From Actinoplanes couchii (lineage in GTDB: Bacteria; Actinomycetota; Actinomycetes; Mycobacteriales; Micromonosporaceae), in NCBI RefSeq assembly GCF_016862075.1, contig NZ_BOMG01000039.1, positions 62,001 to 126,000 on the forward strand: DNA of 64,000 bases, given 5' to 3'. The notes under the pieces were generated by a model. That model saw only the letters and a list, made by a program, of their open reading frames with translations, was not told the origin of the DNA and ran no database searches. Below, one piece after another: positions 25,678 to 34,551 of the stretch (position 1 is its first letter; each line of letters starts with the position of its first letter). The position numbers and the translations under genes were made by a program.

Positions 25678-26493
25678 GTGTGGAATGCGAGGATTGCTCG
25701 GGCACTGACCGCCGCCGGCGCCGTCATGGTGCTGGCCGCATGCACCGACGGAGGGTCACCGGCCACCTCGGCGTCCTGGGGCCCGCCGGCCTCGTCCGCT
25801 CCGGCCGCCGCACCGACCCCGGACCAGACCCGGGCCGCGCTGCGCGCCAAGTACGGCATCCCGAACTTCGCCGAAGCCCCGCCGCCCCAGCCCATCACCC
25901 TGGCCGGCGGCGACGCGGTGGAATACCTGCACCGGATCCCGACCGATCAGAAGGTGGCGTTCCTGACGATCGACGACGGCTACCTGAAACTGCCGGAAGC
26001 GCAGGAGATCATGGCCGCCGCCGGGGTTCCGGTGACCCTCTTCCTGACCACCGACGCGATCAAGGACGACCCGGACTACTTCAAGCCGCTCGTCGATTCC
26101 GGCGCGGTCATCGAATCCCACACGATCAGCCACCCGAACATGCGCGGCAAGTCGCTGGAATTCCAGAAGAAGCAGATCTGCGGCTCGGCCGACAAGCTGG
26201 AGAAGTGGTACACCCGCCGCCCCACCCTGTTCCGCCCGCCCTACGGCAACAAGGACGAGAACACGCTCCGGGCCGCGAAGGAGTGCGGCATGACGGCCGC
26301 CTTCATGTGGACGGAGACCGTGCACAAGGGGAAGGTCCGCTACCAGGGCCCGAAGGGCGTCAAGCCCGGAGACATCATCCTGATGCACTTCCGCGAGGCG
26401 TTCCGCGCCGACTTCGTGAACGCCCTCAAGGCCATCCACCGGGCCGGATTGACGCCTGCCCTGCTTGAGGACTACATGCCTCCTTCCGCTTAG
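25678..26493 (+). CDS. Polysaccharide deacetylase lipoprotein
   Basis: A 271-residue secreted CE4 deacetylase. A short N-terminus and hydrophobic core end in a lipobox LAAC, so it is probably lipid-anchored. The NodB motifs are complete: LTIDDGY, ESHTISHPNM and RPPYGNKDE. It should de-N-acetylate extracellular polysaccharide or peptidoglycan. The start is uncertain: GTG at 25678 gives a normal signal peptide, while TTG at 25651 would add nine residues; neither has a good ribosome site. It follows the cytoplasmic deacetylase by 36-63 bases and ends just before a long hairpin. Confidence 0.86.
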   Translation: MWNARIARALTAAGAVMVLAACTDGGSPATSASWGPPASSAPAAAPTPDQTRAALRAKYGIPNFAEAPPPQPITLAGGDAVEYLHRIPTDQKVAFLTIDDGYLKLPEAQEIMAAAGVPVTLFLTTDAIKDDPDYFKPLVDSGAVIESHTISHPNMRGKSLEFQKKQICGSADKLEKWYTRRPTLFRPPYGNKDENTLRAAKECGMTAAFMWTETVHKGKVRYQGPKGVKPGDIILMHFREAFRADFVNALKAIHRAGLTPALLEDYMPPSA

Positions 26494-26503
26494 CGGTGGG
26501 TCC

Positions 26504-26576
26504 GGTTCTGGGCGGGGCCCGGCTCACTCCGGGCGGTCAGCTTGATCCCTCCGTGAGCCGGGCCCCGCCCAGAACC
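26504..26576. terminator. Long perfect inverted repeat between convergent genes
   Basis: Two 23-base arms (26504-26526 and 26554-26576) are perfectly complementary and flank a 27-base loop. The repeat begins 10 bases after the deacetylase stop and includes the last codons of the caspase gene. Its core is GGCGGGGCCCGGC. It should form a very stable hairpin on either strand and act as a bidirectional terminator. Confidence 0.8.
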
Positions 26577-27780
26577 TACTGCCGGCCTGCGGTGGGTGCG
26601 CTTCTGAGGTTTCACCCGGATTCCACTCCGGCCAGTTCGGTGTTATGTCTCTGCCGCCGGGAGTGGTCAGTTGGATCTCGATCTTGCGGGGCTTCGGGTC
26701 GGCTGACGTTGTGGGGCGCGGTGACCTCGATGCCGGGACGTGGTGGCGGCGTGTGGGGCGCCTGGGATCTGTGGCGTCCTCTGCCTGATGGCCGGTGTGG
26801 GTCGTGGGCGGCTCGCTACGACGGGGTCGGCTGCTCGGTGGTGTGGTCAGGGTGGGTGCGGCAGCCAGTGAGGAGGTCCGCGGCGGGTCCGGGTTCTCGG
26901 CCGGGCTGCCGTTGGGGGCTGGACCGTCGATCAGGAACGGGGCTGCCGCTACTCCGGCGGCCACCGATGTCGTCAGGATCGCGGTCAGGGCGAGCCTGCG
27001 GATGGTCTTCGACGGCCTCGGTTCCCGGCGGGGCGGGATCGCCGGTTGGGCCCGTGTGGTGGGGCCGGGCGACGAGCCGGGGCGGTTGGGGTACAGGGCG
27101 TAGCCGGTGACGCTGTTACGTACCGCTTGCTGGGGTTGCGGCAGGTCCCGGGTGGCCAGGCGCTCGGACAGGTGCTGGAAGACCTGGTCGAAGGTCAGGA
27201 ACGGACCGGTGCCGGGCAGGCCGTGGCGCAGCAGGTCGATCAGTTCGCCGGAGAACGCTGTGTGGCGGGCGCCGGGTGGGGACATCGACGTCTCGGTTTC
27301 GGCTGACGACGTCAGCACGTAGGAGCCGGTGCCCGCGCCTGCCAGTGGGCCTCGCAGTGCGCTGCCGCTGTAGCAGCAGTCCAGCACGACGATGTCCAGC
27401 CTGGCCCGGGAATGCTGGTGCACGGCGTCGCGCAGGTAGGCGTACGACAGCGCGGTGTGGGTCTGGTGGTCGCGGGTTTGACCGGTGCCCAGGTGCAGAC
27501 AGCCGTGGTCGTCGAGCAGGCCGTGGCCGGCGTAGTAGACCAGGAGTGTGTCGGTGGCCTGCTCGGCGGCGTGCCGGACGGCGTCGATGACGGCTGCCGG
27601 GGTCGCGGGTTCGGCGAGCACGGTGCAGCGGTCGCCCGGCAGCGCCCAGCCCCGCGGGTCGGTCAGCAGGTCGCTCAGGTCGCTGACGTTGTGCAGGACG
27701 GCCGGCAGCGGGTCCATGTCGTCGTACCGGCCGCAGCCGATCAGCACGGCCGCCGAGGCGCCGGGGTCGGGCAGGCGCAT
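26524..27780 (-). CDS. Caspase-family (peptidase C14) membrane protein
   Basis: A 418-residue protein. Residues about 8-230 form a caspase-like domain: VLIGCGRYD at the start, the catalytic histidine in YYAGHG (His86) and the catalytic cysteine in LDCCYSG (Cys136). One transmembrane helix spans about 262-284. The remaining 130 residues are Pro/Thr/Arg-rich and probably disordered. It is encoded directly downstream of an EACC1-type gene with ATGA overlap. Actinobacterial caspases with EACC partners belong to predicted conflict/immunity systems, in which protease activation would damage the host cell. The trigger is not encoded visibly nearby. Confidence 0.87.
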   Translation of the reverse strand: MRLPDPGASAAVLIGCGRYDDMDPLPAVLHNVSDLSDLLTDPRGWALPGDRCTVLAEPATPAAVIDAVRHAAEQATDTLLVYYAGHGLLDDHGCLHLGTGQTRDHQTHTALSYAYLRDAVHQHSRARLDIVVLDCCYSGSALRGPLAGAGTGSYVLTSSAETETSMSPPGARHTAFSGELIDLLRHGLPGTGPFLTFDQVFQHLSERLATRDLPQPQQAVRNSVTGYALYPNRPGSSPGPTTRAQPAIPPRREPRPSKTIRRLALTAILTTSVAAGVAAAPFLIDGPAPNGSPAENPDPPRTSSLAAAPTLTTPPSSRPRRSEPPTTHTGHQAEDATDPRRPTRRHHVPASRSPRPTTSADPKPRKIEIQLTTPGGRDITPNWPEWNPGETSEAHPPQAGSRFWAGPGSRRDQADRPE

Positions 27781-28121
27781 CAGGGTTCGCCGTTCTCCAG
27801 CTGCCGGAGGGCCTGCTCGATGGTGGTGCGGTCGGTGCCGGTGACGGTCACCTCGATGTAGGCGCGGCGGATCGTCACGGTGATCTGGTGGCGGCGGCTC
27901 TGGCGCCAGGCGACCACGGCGGACAGGACGGTTCCGAGGGCTGCCGTCACGTTCACGGCCACCGTGATCAATTCCGCGGCGGAGCCCATCGTCCCCCGCG
28001 TGGCGGCCGGGGCTTTCAGGGCGACGGTCGCGGACTGCCGGATCCTCGGGGTCGCGAGCAGCCAGTCGCGCAGCGACACCAGGTCACGGCCGTCGCCCTC
28101 GACGGCGATCTCGAGCAACAC
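27780..28121 (-). CDS. EACC1-type effector-associated membrane protein
   Basis: A 113-residue protein. An N-terminal segment contains LVSLRDWLLATPRIR, one hydrophobic helix lies at about 47-71 (AAELITVAVNVTAALGTVLS), and a C-terminal beta-rich tail contains ITVTIRRAYIEVTVTG. This layout matches the effector-associated constant component 1 family, which Aravind and co-workers described beside caspase-like effectors in actinobacteria. It shares ATGA with the caspase gene. Its role in the pair is unknown; it may anchor or gate the protease. The assignment is from memory of the family pattern. Confidence 0.7.
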   Translation of the reverse strand: MLLEIAVEGDGRDLVSLRDWLLATPRIRQSATVALKAPAATRGTMGSAAELITVAVNVTAALGTVLSAVVAWRQSRRHQITVTIRRAYIEVTVTGTDRTTIEQALRQLENGEP

Positions 28122-28349
28122 GGTTCTCTCCGAATCTGTCAGCGGGGGCTTCAGCTAACCGGGCCGTGACCTCGGGATACGGCAGCCGGGGCGCGTCCCG
28201 GGCACGTTCACCCGCCCGGATTAGGCCGACTGGGGACGGTGGACAACAGGCCGCCGGGACGTTGGTGATCAGCGACTATCGCCTGAACGCATCGGACTGT
28301 TTCGATTTCCCTCGGTACTGAGGATCGTTCGCGTTTGCCGGGAGGAATC

Positions 28350-30122
28350 GTGGAACAGATCAGTCGCCGTCGGGCGATGGGAGTGGCCGGTGGGGTCGTC
28401 GCGGGAGCCGCGGTCGCCCAGGCCGCCGGGGTTCCGGCCTTCGGGGCCGCCGCCGCGGCGGACGCGGATGTGATCGTCGTCGGACACGGGCTGGCGGGGC
28501 TGGTCGCCACGTCGGAGCTGGTCGCGGCCGGGCGCAAGGTGCTGCTGCTCGATCAGGAGCCGGAGGCGTCGCTGGGCGGGCAGGCGTTCTGGTCGTTCGG
28601 CGGGCTGTTCTTCGTCGACTCCGACGAGCAGCGGCTGATGGGCGTCCGGGACAGCTACGACCTGGCCTGGCAGGACTGGCAGGGGACGGCCGGGTTCGAC
28701 CGCGGGATCAGCGACCCGGCGGGGCAGGACTACTGGGCGTACAAGTGGGCCCAGGCGTACGTCCAATTCGCCTCTGGTGAAAAGCGGTCATGGCTGGCCG
28801 GGCTGGGCATGCAGTGGTTCCCGATGGTGGGCTGGGCCGAGCGCGGTGGTGGGCTGGCCGACGGGCACGGCAACTCGGTGCCGCGTTTCCACGTCACCTG
28901 GGGCACCGGGCCGGCCGTGATGGAGCCGTTCGAGAAGAAGGTCCGGGCCGGGGTCGCGTCGGGCAAGGTGGTGTTCAAGTTCCGGCACCGGGTCGACGAG
29001 ATCGTGGTGACCAACGGGGCGGTCACCGGTGTCCGGGGCGCGATCCTGGAGGCCAGCACGGTAGCCAGGGGCAAGCCCAGTTCACGTACCGTGATCGGAA
29101 GTTTTGATCTCAAAGCTCCGGTGGTGATCGTGGCGTCCGGTGGCATCGGGGCGAACCATGATCTGATCCGGCAGAACTGGCCGGCCCGGCTCGGCAAGGC
29201 CCCCACCACGATGATCACCGGCGTGCCGGCGCACGTGGACGGGCGGATGCTCGGGATCACCCAGAGCGCGGGCGGGCGGATCGTCAACCCGGACCGGATG
29301 TGGCACTACACCGAAGGGCTGCGCAACTGGGATCCGATCTGGCCGGGGCACGGCATCCGGATCCTGCCCGGACCGTCGTCGATGTGGTTCGACGCGACGG
29401 GCAGACGGTTCTCGGCGCCGGACTGGCCGGGTTACGACACGTTGCACACCCTCGGTTCGATCACGGCTTCCGGGTACGACTACTCCTGGTTCGTGACGAC
29501 GCAGAAGATCGTCGACAAGGAGTTCGCGCTCTCCGGTTCGGAACAGAACCCGGATCTGACCGGCAAGAACCTGTGGCTGCTGCTGAGCCGGGTCTGGCAG
29601 ACACCGGAGCCGATCCGCAAGTTCCAGCAGTACGGCGCGGACTTCGTCAAGGCGCTCGGCCTGCCCGAGCTGGTGACCGGGATGAACCGGGTGGCCGGCA
29701 ACAACCTGATCAAACTGGACGCGCTGACCCGGCAGATCGAGGCGCGCGACCGGGAGATGGACAACGCGTACAGCAAGGACGCCCAGGTGATGGGGATCCG
29801 CAACGCGCTGTCGTATCCGGGTGACGTGCTCGGGCGGACCGCGTCGGCGCACAGATTCCTCAGCTCGGACGCGGAGGCGCTGGTCGCGGTGAAGCTGAAC
29901 GTGCTGACCCGCAAGACGCTCGGCGGACTGCAGACCAACCTGCAGGGCCAGGTGCTGAACGCGGCCGGTTCCCCGGTTCCGGGGTTGTACGCGGCGGGCG
30001 AGGCGGCCGGGTTCGGTGGTGGTGGGGTGCACGGGTACCGCTCGCTGGAGGGCACGTTCCTGGGCGGCTGCCTGTTCTCCGGGCGAGCGGCCGGGCGGGC
30101 GGCAGCGGCGGCAACCGCCTGA
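28350..30122 (+). CDS. FAD-dependent oxidoreductase, 3-ketosteroid-dehydrogenase/fumarate-reductase type
   Basis: A 590-residue flavoprotein. The N-terminus has a twin-arginine-like stretch (ISRRRAMGVAGG) and a hydrophobic segment ending near AFGAAAAA, so Tat export is possible. The FAD-binding GHGLAG is at 45-50, and the C-terminal AAGEAAGFGGGGVHGYRSLEG closes the site as in FAD_binding_2 dehydrogenases. The GTG at 28350 has GGGAGGA just upstream; the TTG at 28335 is inside that site. It stands alone between the caspase pair and the glycosyltransferases. The substrate is unknown; steroid or enone reduction is only a family guess. Confidence 0.8.
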   Translation: MEQISRRRAMGVAGGVVAGAAVAQAAGVPAFGAAAAADADVIVVGHGLAGLVATSELVAAGRKVLLLDQEPEASLGGQAFWSFGGLFFVDSDEQRLMGVRDSYDLAWQDWQGTAGFDRGISDPAGQDYWAYKWAQAYVQFASGEKRSWLAGLGMQWFPMVGWAERGGGLADGHGNSVPRFHVTWGTGPAVMEPFEKKVRAGVASGKVVFKFRHRVDEIVVTNGAVTGVRGAILEASTVARGKPSSRTVIGSFDLKAPVVIVASGGIGANHDLIRQNWPARLGKAPTTMITGVPAHVDGRMLGITQSAGGRIVNPDRMWHYTEGLRNWDPIWPGHGIRILPGPSSMWFDATGRRFSAPDWPGYDTLHTLGSITASGYDYSWFVTTQKIVDKEFALSGSEQNPDLTGKNLWLLLSRVWQTPEPIRKFQQYGADFVKALGLPELVTGMNRVAGNNLIKLDALTRQIEARDREMDNAYSKDAQVMGIRNALSYPGDVLGRTASAHRFLSSDAEALVAVKLNVLTRKTLGGLQTNLQGQVLNAAGSPVPGLYAAGEAAGFGGGGVHGYRSLEGTFLGGCLFSGRAAGRAAAAATA

Positions 30123-30178
30123 CCGCGCAGGGATCCGGCCCGCTCCACAGCGGTGCGGGCCGGGTCCACCGCCTCTGT

Positions 30179-30296
30179 CCCGGCGACCACCGGCTCTTTC
30201 CCGGCGACCACCGGCTCTTTCCCGGCGACCACCGCCCGCACCGCGCGGTGCGAACCGCGGCCGCCGCCCGCACCGCGCGGTGCGAACCGTGGCCAC
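30179..30296. repeat. Two short tandem-repeat blocks with palindromic cores
   Basis: Two full copies and part of a third of a 21-bp unit (CCCGGCGACCACCGGCTCTT core) occupy 30179-30235. Two 32-bp units follow at 30233-30264 and 30265-30296, each containing the perfect palindrome CGCACCGCGCGGTGCG (30237-30252 and 30269-30284). The block lies between convergent genes, so the palindromes could act as transcription terminators, though no T-run follows. Confidence 0.7.
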
Positions 30297-30409
30297 CGCA
30301 CATTTCCCGGCGGTCGCGGGTCGGTGGTGACCCGCCGCCGGCGTCGCGGGGTAGCCACGAGGTGATCAGAAAGGGACAGCGGCCGTCGGTTCGTACAAGA
30401 AGATGGTTG

Positions 30410-31327
30410 TCAGCGACCGTGCACCGTGTGCGGGCCGGGGACCTCGCGGAGGAACTCGGGGTTGAGCAGGAAGCGGACCGCCCGGCGGCTGGGCTTTCGG
30501 CCGAGAACCGCCCGGCTGGCCTCGCGGAGCAGCAGCGCCGCCCAGAAAGCGCTGGTGGCGACGCGGTTGTGACGCCGGCCGTAGAGGCGGACCTTGTTGA
30601 TCGTGAGGAGCGCCCAGAGGCCGGGTGAGACCTTGGAGTCGCCTTCGAGGTGGACGGCGCGGGCCGCCGGGGTGAATCTGGTGGCCAGGCCGGCGTCGCG
30701 GGCGCGGAGGGCGAAATCGGTCTCCTCGGAGTAGAGGAAGTAGGACTCGTCCCACGGCGCGACGGCGTTCCAGCAGTCGGCGCTGATCAGCTGGGTCGAT
30801 CCCTCGGCCCAGGCGGTGACCGTTTCCGATCGGTACTTGCGAGCGTCGGTGACCATCTCGCCGAGAGTCCCGATCCGGCCGGCGCGCCCGGCGCCGAGGA
30901 AAGCGTCGGCAAGAACACGACGGACGGCGGGCTCCCGGCGCATGGTTTCGATCAGCTTTCCGTCGCCGTCTTTCAGCAGCGGTACGGCGATCCCGGTCCC
31001 GTCCGTGCGGAGCGCCGCCAGCAGCGGGTGGATGCAGCCGGGTGTCAGGCGCACGTCCGGGTTGAGGACCAGCACCGCGGTGAACGGGCCGGCCTTGCTC
31101 ACCGCGGCGTTGATCCCGGCCGCATAACCGGCGTTGCGCCCCATCTCGATCACGGTGGCGTCGGGTTTCCACCGCAGGACCTCGGTGACCGAGTCGTCGT
31201 GCGAATCGTTGTCGGCGACTGTCAGGTGCCAGTCCACTCCTTCCAGCCCCGGCCCCAGTGATGCGATCAGGTCGGCGAGGAGGCGCTGGCTGTTGTAGGT
31301 GACGACGACGACGGCGATCGTCTCCAT
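30410..31327 (-). CDS. Family 2 glycosyltransferase, rhamnosyltransferase-like
   Basis: A 305-residue GT2 enzyme of the WbbL/rhamnosyltransferase type. IAVVVVTYNSQRLLADLI, VADNDSHDDS and VLVLNPDVRL (DxD-like) form the donor site, and WDESYFLYSEETDFALRARDAG is the conserved acceptor/catalytic helix with the ED motif. The ATG has AAGGAG 8 bases upstream. It lies next to the initiating transferase and near the rml genes, which supports use of dTDP-L-rhamnose as donor. That link is inferred. Confidence 0.87.
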   Translation of the reverse strand: METIAVVVVTYNSQRLLADLIASLGPGLEGVDWHLTVADNDSHDDSVTEVLRWKPDATVIEMGRNAGYAAGINAAVSKAGPFTAVLVLNPDVRLTPGCIHPLLAALRTDGTGIAVPLLKDGDGKLIETMRREPAVRRVLADAFLGAGRAGRIGTLGEMVTDARKYRSETVTAWAEGSTQLISADCWNAVAPWDESYFLYSEETDFALRARDAGLATRFTPAARAVHLEGDSKVSPGLWALLTINKVRLYGRRHNRVATSAFWAALLLREASRAVLGRKPSRRAVRFLLNPEFLREVPGPHTVHGR

Positions 31328-31348
31328 GGTGAAACTCCTTGTTCGTTT

Positions 31349-32845
31349 TCAGTACGCGCCGGAGCTGCGCACCACTGCGCTCACCGTGCGGAAGAGAATG
31401 GCGAGATCCATGGCGAGCGACCAGTTCTCGACGTAGCTGAGATCGAGACGGATCGACTCTTCCCAGGACAGATCGGACCGGCCGGAGACCTGCCAGAGGC
31501 CGGTGAGACCGGGCTTGACGACCAGCCGGCGGCGCATGTCGGCCGGGTAGTCGGCGACCTCCTTGGCCAGCGGCGGGCGCGGCCCGACCAGCGACATGTC
31601 GCCCTTGACCACGTTGACCAGCTGCGGCAGCTCGTCCAGGGAGAACCGGCGCAGCCAGCGCCCGACCGGGGTGACCCGCGGGTCCTCACGCATCTTGAAC
31701 AGCGCGCCGTCGGTGTCGTTGAGGTTGCCGAGTTCGAAGAGGCGGGCCTCGGCGTCGACCTGCATGGTGCGGAACTTGTAGAGCATGAACGGTCTGCCGT
31801 CCCGGCCCACCCGCTCCTGTTTGAAGATCGCCGGACCACGCCCGCGGGGACCGAATCTGACCAGTGCGGCGACCACCGCCAGCGCCGGGGACGCGAGCAG
31901 CAGCAGGCTGACCGCGCCGACCCGGTCGAAGGCCTCCTTGACCGCGCGGGCGCTGCCCTTGAGCCGGGGGTGTTCGACGTGCAGCATCGGCAGGCCGTCG
32001 ACCGGGCGGATGGTGGTGCGGTCGCCGGCCACGTCGACCAGGGTGCTGGCCACGATCAGGTCGACCTCGTCGCGTTCCAGTTTCCAGGCGAGCCGGCGCA
32101 GCGCCGGGCCGTCGATCTCCGGGCAGGACAGCACGATCACGGTGTCCGCGTCGGAGCGGGCGACGGCGGTGGCGACCTCGTCGAAGGTGCCGTAGACCGG
32201 CGGCATGCCGGGCGGGCTGACCGTGCGGGGCGGGCCGGGCGGCAGGCACGCGCCGATCACGCCGAGTCCGTGATAGCGCTCTCTGCGCAGACGGCGGGTC
32301 ATGTCGACGACGGCCCGCTCGTGCCCGACCAGCACCACCCGGTGCAGGCGGCGGCCCTTGGCCCAGGCCCGGTGCAGGCGCTGCCGGAAGACGAAACGGG
32401 CGCCCAGGTCGACCAGGATCGCCAGCGGCATCATGATCAGCACATATCCGCGGGCCAGGCGCAGGTCGAATGCGAACGAGACAATGGCCAGTGCGGCGGT
32501 CAGCGCCAATCCGGCGCGGAATACCCGGGCGTACTCCTCGGTGCCCACGAACAGATGGCGTGGTTCGTACGCCCGATTGAACGCCAGACAGACGATCCAG
32601 GCGATCGGCAACAGCGCGGTGAGCAGAAGGTAGTCGCGTTCGTGCGGAGTGACACCGGGTGCGCCGAACCTCAGCAGCAGAGCCCAGGAGGCCGCGCTGA
32701 GGCCGACGACGAAATCGATGAGGTAGAGGGACAGGACGTACCGGAACTGCCACCCGCTGCGTGCCGCGCCGGCACGGGAACGAGCTTTGAGCTGGGAGGC
32801 CGTCGCCGCCAGGTCGACGGTCTCCACGGATTCAATTGTTCGCAC
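31349..32845 (-). CDS. Polyprenyl glycosylphosphotransferase initiating exopolysaccharide synthesis
   Basis: A 498-residue enzyme of the WbaP/WcaJ family that transfers sugar-1-phosphate to undecaprenyl phosphate at the cytoplasmic face. The N-terminal half has about four to five helices and a Rossmann-like region (RVVLVGHERAVVDM). The C-terminal catalytic domain contains KQERVGRDGRPFMLYKFRTM, SLDELPQLVNVVKGDMSLVG and PRPP. The GTG at 32845 has a GGGGG site; a GTG at 32911 would add 22 residues. This enzyme commits the pathway, so it defines this locus as a lipid-linked polysaccharide cluster. Confidence 0.92.
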   Translation of the reverse strand: MRTIESVETVDLAATASQLKARSRAGAARSGWQFRYVLSLYLIDFVVGLSAASWALLLRFGAPGVTPHERDYLLLTALLPIAWIVCLAFNRAYEPRHLFVGTEEYARVFRAGLALTAALAIVSFAFDLRLARGYVLIMMPLAILVDLGARFVFRQRLHRAWAKGRRLHRVVLVGHERAVVDMTRRLRRERYHGLGVIGACLPPGPPRTVSPPGMPPVYGTFDEVATAVARSDADTVIVLSCPEIDGPALRRLAWKLERDEVDLIVASTLVDVAGDRTTIRPVDGLPMLHVEHPRLKGSARAVKEAFDRVGAVSLLLLASPALAVVAALVRFGPRGRGPAIFKQERVGRDGRPFMLYKFRTMQVDAEARLFELGNLNDTDGALFKMREDPRVTPVGRWLRRFSLDELPQLVNVVKGDMSLVGPRPPLAKEVADYPADMRRRLVVKPGLTGLWQVSGRSDLSWEESIRLDLSYVENWSLAMDLAILFRTVSAVVRSSGAY

Positions 32846-33055
32846 GCCTTTGCCCCCATCAGCGGCTGCAACCGATTCATGATCTTTCCCTGGGCGAAAC
32901 CCACGGGACACATGAGACAGACTCTCAATGCCGACGGGGCCGCGCTACAGCTTTCCGTTCGACAGGCTCACCGTTTCGGATGATGCCGGGAACCGATGGG
33001 TATTTAGGTGTCCAAGTCGGACAGACTGCCGTCGCGTCAATCGACTGTCGTCAAT

Positions 33056-33649
33056 CTAACTGAGTGATTTGACAAAGTCGTTGCAAACGTCGTACCGCGG
33101 CAACAGACCATTGACACCGGCCACCGTCAGAGACGGCGCGGCGGCATCCTTGGCGGACAGTACGGGCTCCGCCACCGGCCAGGCAATGCCCAGCTCAGGA
33201 TCAAGAGGATGGATCCCGTGCTCGTGTCCCGGGCGGTACGTCGACGAGCACAGGTAGGCCACCGTAGCCCCCTCGGTCAGCGCACAGAACCCGTGCCCCA
33301 GCCCCTCGGCGAGATAGACCGCGCGCCGCTCCCGGTCGTCCAGGCGCACCGCCTCCCACGAACCGAACCCCGGCGACCCCACCCGCAGATCCACCACCAC
33401 ATCCACCACGGCACCCGACACACACGTCACATACTTCGCCTGACCAGGCGGTACATCGGCGAAGTGGATGCCCCGGACCACGCCCCGCGCCGACGTCGAC
33501 AGGTTGGCCTGCGCCAGATCGAGCCGATGCCCGACCACCTCGGCCAGATGATCGAACCGGTACCACTCCAGGAAACTGCCCCGGTCGTCACCGTGCTGCA
33601 CCGGGATCACCTCGAACGCGCCCTCGATGGTCAACGGCCGGATCTTCAC
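33056..33649 (-). CDS. rmlC: dTDP-4-dehydrorhamnose 3,5-epimerase
   Basis: A 197-residue cupin-fold epimerase that converts dTDP-4-dehydro-6-deoxyglucose to dTDP-4-dehydrorhamnose. [17 protein letters not shown] (catalytic histidine), [18 protein letters not shown] and GLGHGFCAL are the family segments. Some residues differ from classic RmlC (for example FAD after GIHF instead of QxP), but the rml context makes the function likely. The GTG start overlaps the rmlA stop as GTGA. Confidence 0.92.
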   Translation of the reverse strand: MKIRPLTIEGAFEVIPVQHGDDRGSFLEWYRFDHLAEVVGHRLDLAQANLSTSARGVVRGIHFADVPPGQAKYVTCVSGAVVDVVVDLRVGSPGFGSWEAVRLDDRERRAVYLAEGLGHGFCALTEGATVAYLCSSTYRPGHEHGIHPLDPELGIAWPVAEPVLSAKDAAAPSLTVAGVNGLLPRYDVCNDFVKSLS

Positions 33650-34506
33650 CGCAGGCCCCCGTCCAGCAGCCGCACCAGGTACTGACCATAACCACTCTTG
33701 AGCAGTGGTTCGGCCAGCTCACGCAGCTGATCGTCGGAGATGAAACCGCGCCGCCAGGCCGCCTCCTCGACACAGCCGATCTTCAGGCCCTGCCGCTCCT
33801 CGATCACCCGGACGTACTCCGAGGCCTGCACCATCGACTGGAACGTGCCGGTGTCCAGCCACACCGTGCCCCGGTCCAGCACCGTCACGTCCAGCCGGCC
33901 CTGCCGCAGGTAGGCCTCGTTCACCGCGGTGATCTCCAGCTCGCCGCGGGCGCTCGGGACCAGACCGGCGGCGATCTCCACCACGTCGGCCTGGTAGAAG
34001 TACAGTCCGGGAACGACGTACGTCGACTTGGGTTTCTCCGGCTTCTCCTCGATCGACAACACGTGGCCGTCGTCGTCGAACTCGACCACGCCGTACCGTT
34101 CCGGATCAGCGACCGGATAGGCGAAGACCCGCCCGCCGGCGGGCTCGTCGTTCAGCGCGCCGGCGACCCCGTGGAAGATGTTGTCGCCCAGGATCAGCGC
34201 CACCGGCTCGGTCCCGATGAACTCCGCGCCGATCCGGAACGCCTGCGCGATCCCGTCCGGGCGGGCCTGAACCGCATAGGTCAACTCCAGCCCGAAACGT
34301 GTCCCATCACCGAGCAGGCGCCGAAAATGCGGTTGATCCTCGTTAGTGGTGATCACCAGGATTTCCCTGATACCGGTCGATACCAGAGTGGAGAGTGGGT
34401 AGTAGATCATCGGCTTGTCGAAGATCGGCATCAACTGTTTGGACATCGCCATGGTGATCGGCCAGAGTCGTGATCCGGTACCACCGGCGAGCAAGATTCC
34501 ACGCAC
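33646..34506 (-). CDS. rmlA: Glucose-1-phosphate thymidylyltransferase
   Basis: A 286-residue nucleotidyltransferase that makes dTDP-glucose from glucose-1-phosphate and d[19 protein letters not shown] is the nucleotide loop with the catalytic arginine. [18 protein letters not shown] holds the activating lysine, and [10 protein letters not shown] and [10 protein letters not shown] are further active-site segments. The length is normal for RmlA. It is divergent from rmlB, only 45 bases away, and is co-transcribed with rmlC. Confidence 0.96.
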   Translation of the reverse strand: MRGILLAGGTGSRLWPITMAMSKQLMPIFDKPMIYYPLSTLVSTGIREILVITTNEDQPHFRRLLGDGTRFGLELTYAVQARPDGIAQAFRIGAEFIGTEPVALILGDNIFHGVAGALNDEPAGGRVFAYPVADPERYGVVEFDDDGHVLSIEEKPEKPKSTYVVPGLYFYQADVVEIAAGLVPSARGELEITAVNEAYLRQGRLDVTVLDRGTVWLDTGTFQSMVQASEYVRVIEERQGLKIGCVEEAAWRRGFISDDQLRELAEPLLKSGYGQYLVRLLDGGLR

Positions 34507-34537
34507 CGGGTGACCCTAGACGGGGTACTTGAACGTC

Positions 34538-34551
34538 TACACTCGCCAGTC
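34538..34551 (+). promoter_or_regulatory. Leaderless-type promoter of rmlB
   Basis: TACACT at 34538-34543 fits the actinobacterial -10 consensus TANNNT. It ends 8 bases before the GTG at 34552, which has no Shine-Dalgarno sequence. This spacing predicts a transcript that starts at the initiation codon. No clear -35 is seen. Confidence 0.55.

Noticed and set aside
25651..25680. TTGACA at 25651 as the -35 of the deacetylase lipoprotein
   Set aside because: No -10 with fitting spacing precedes the GTG at 25678. The TTG there may instead be an alternative start codon; neither reading is strong.
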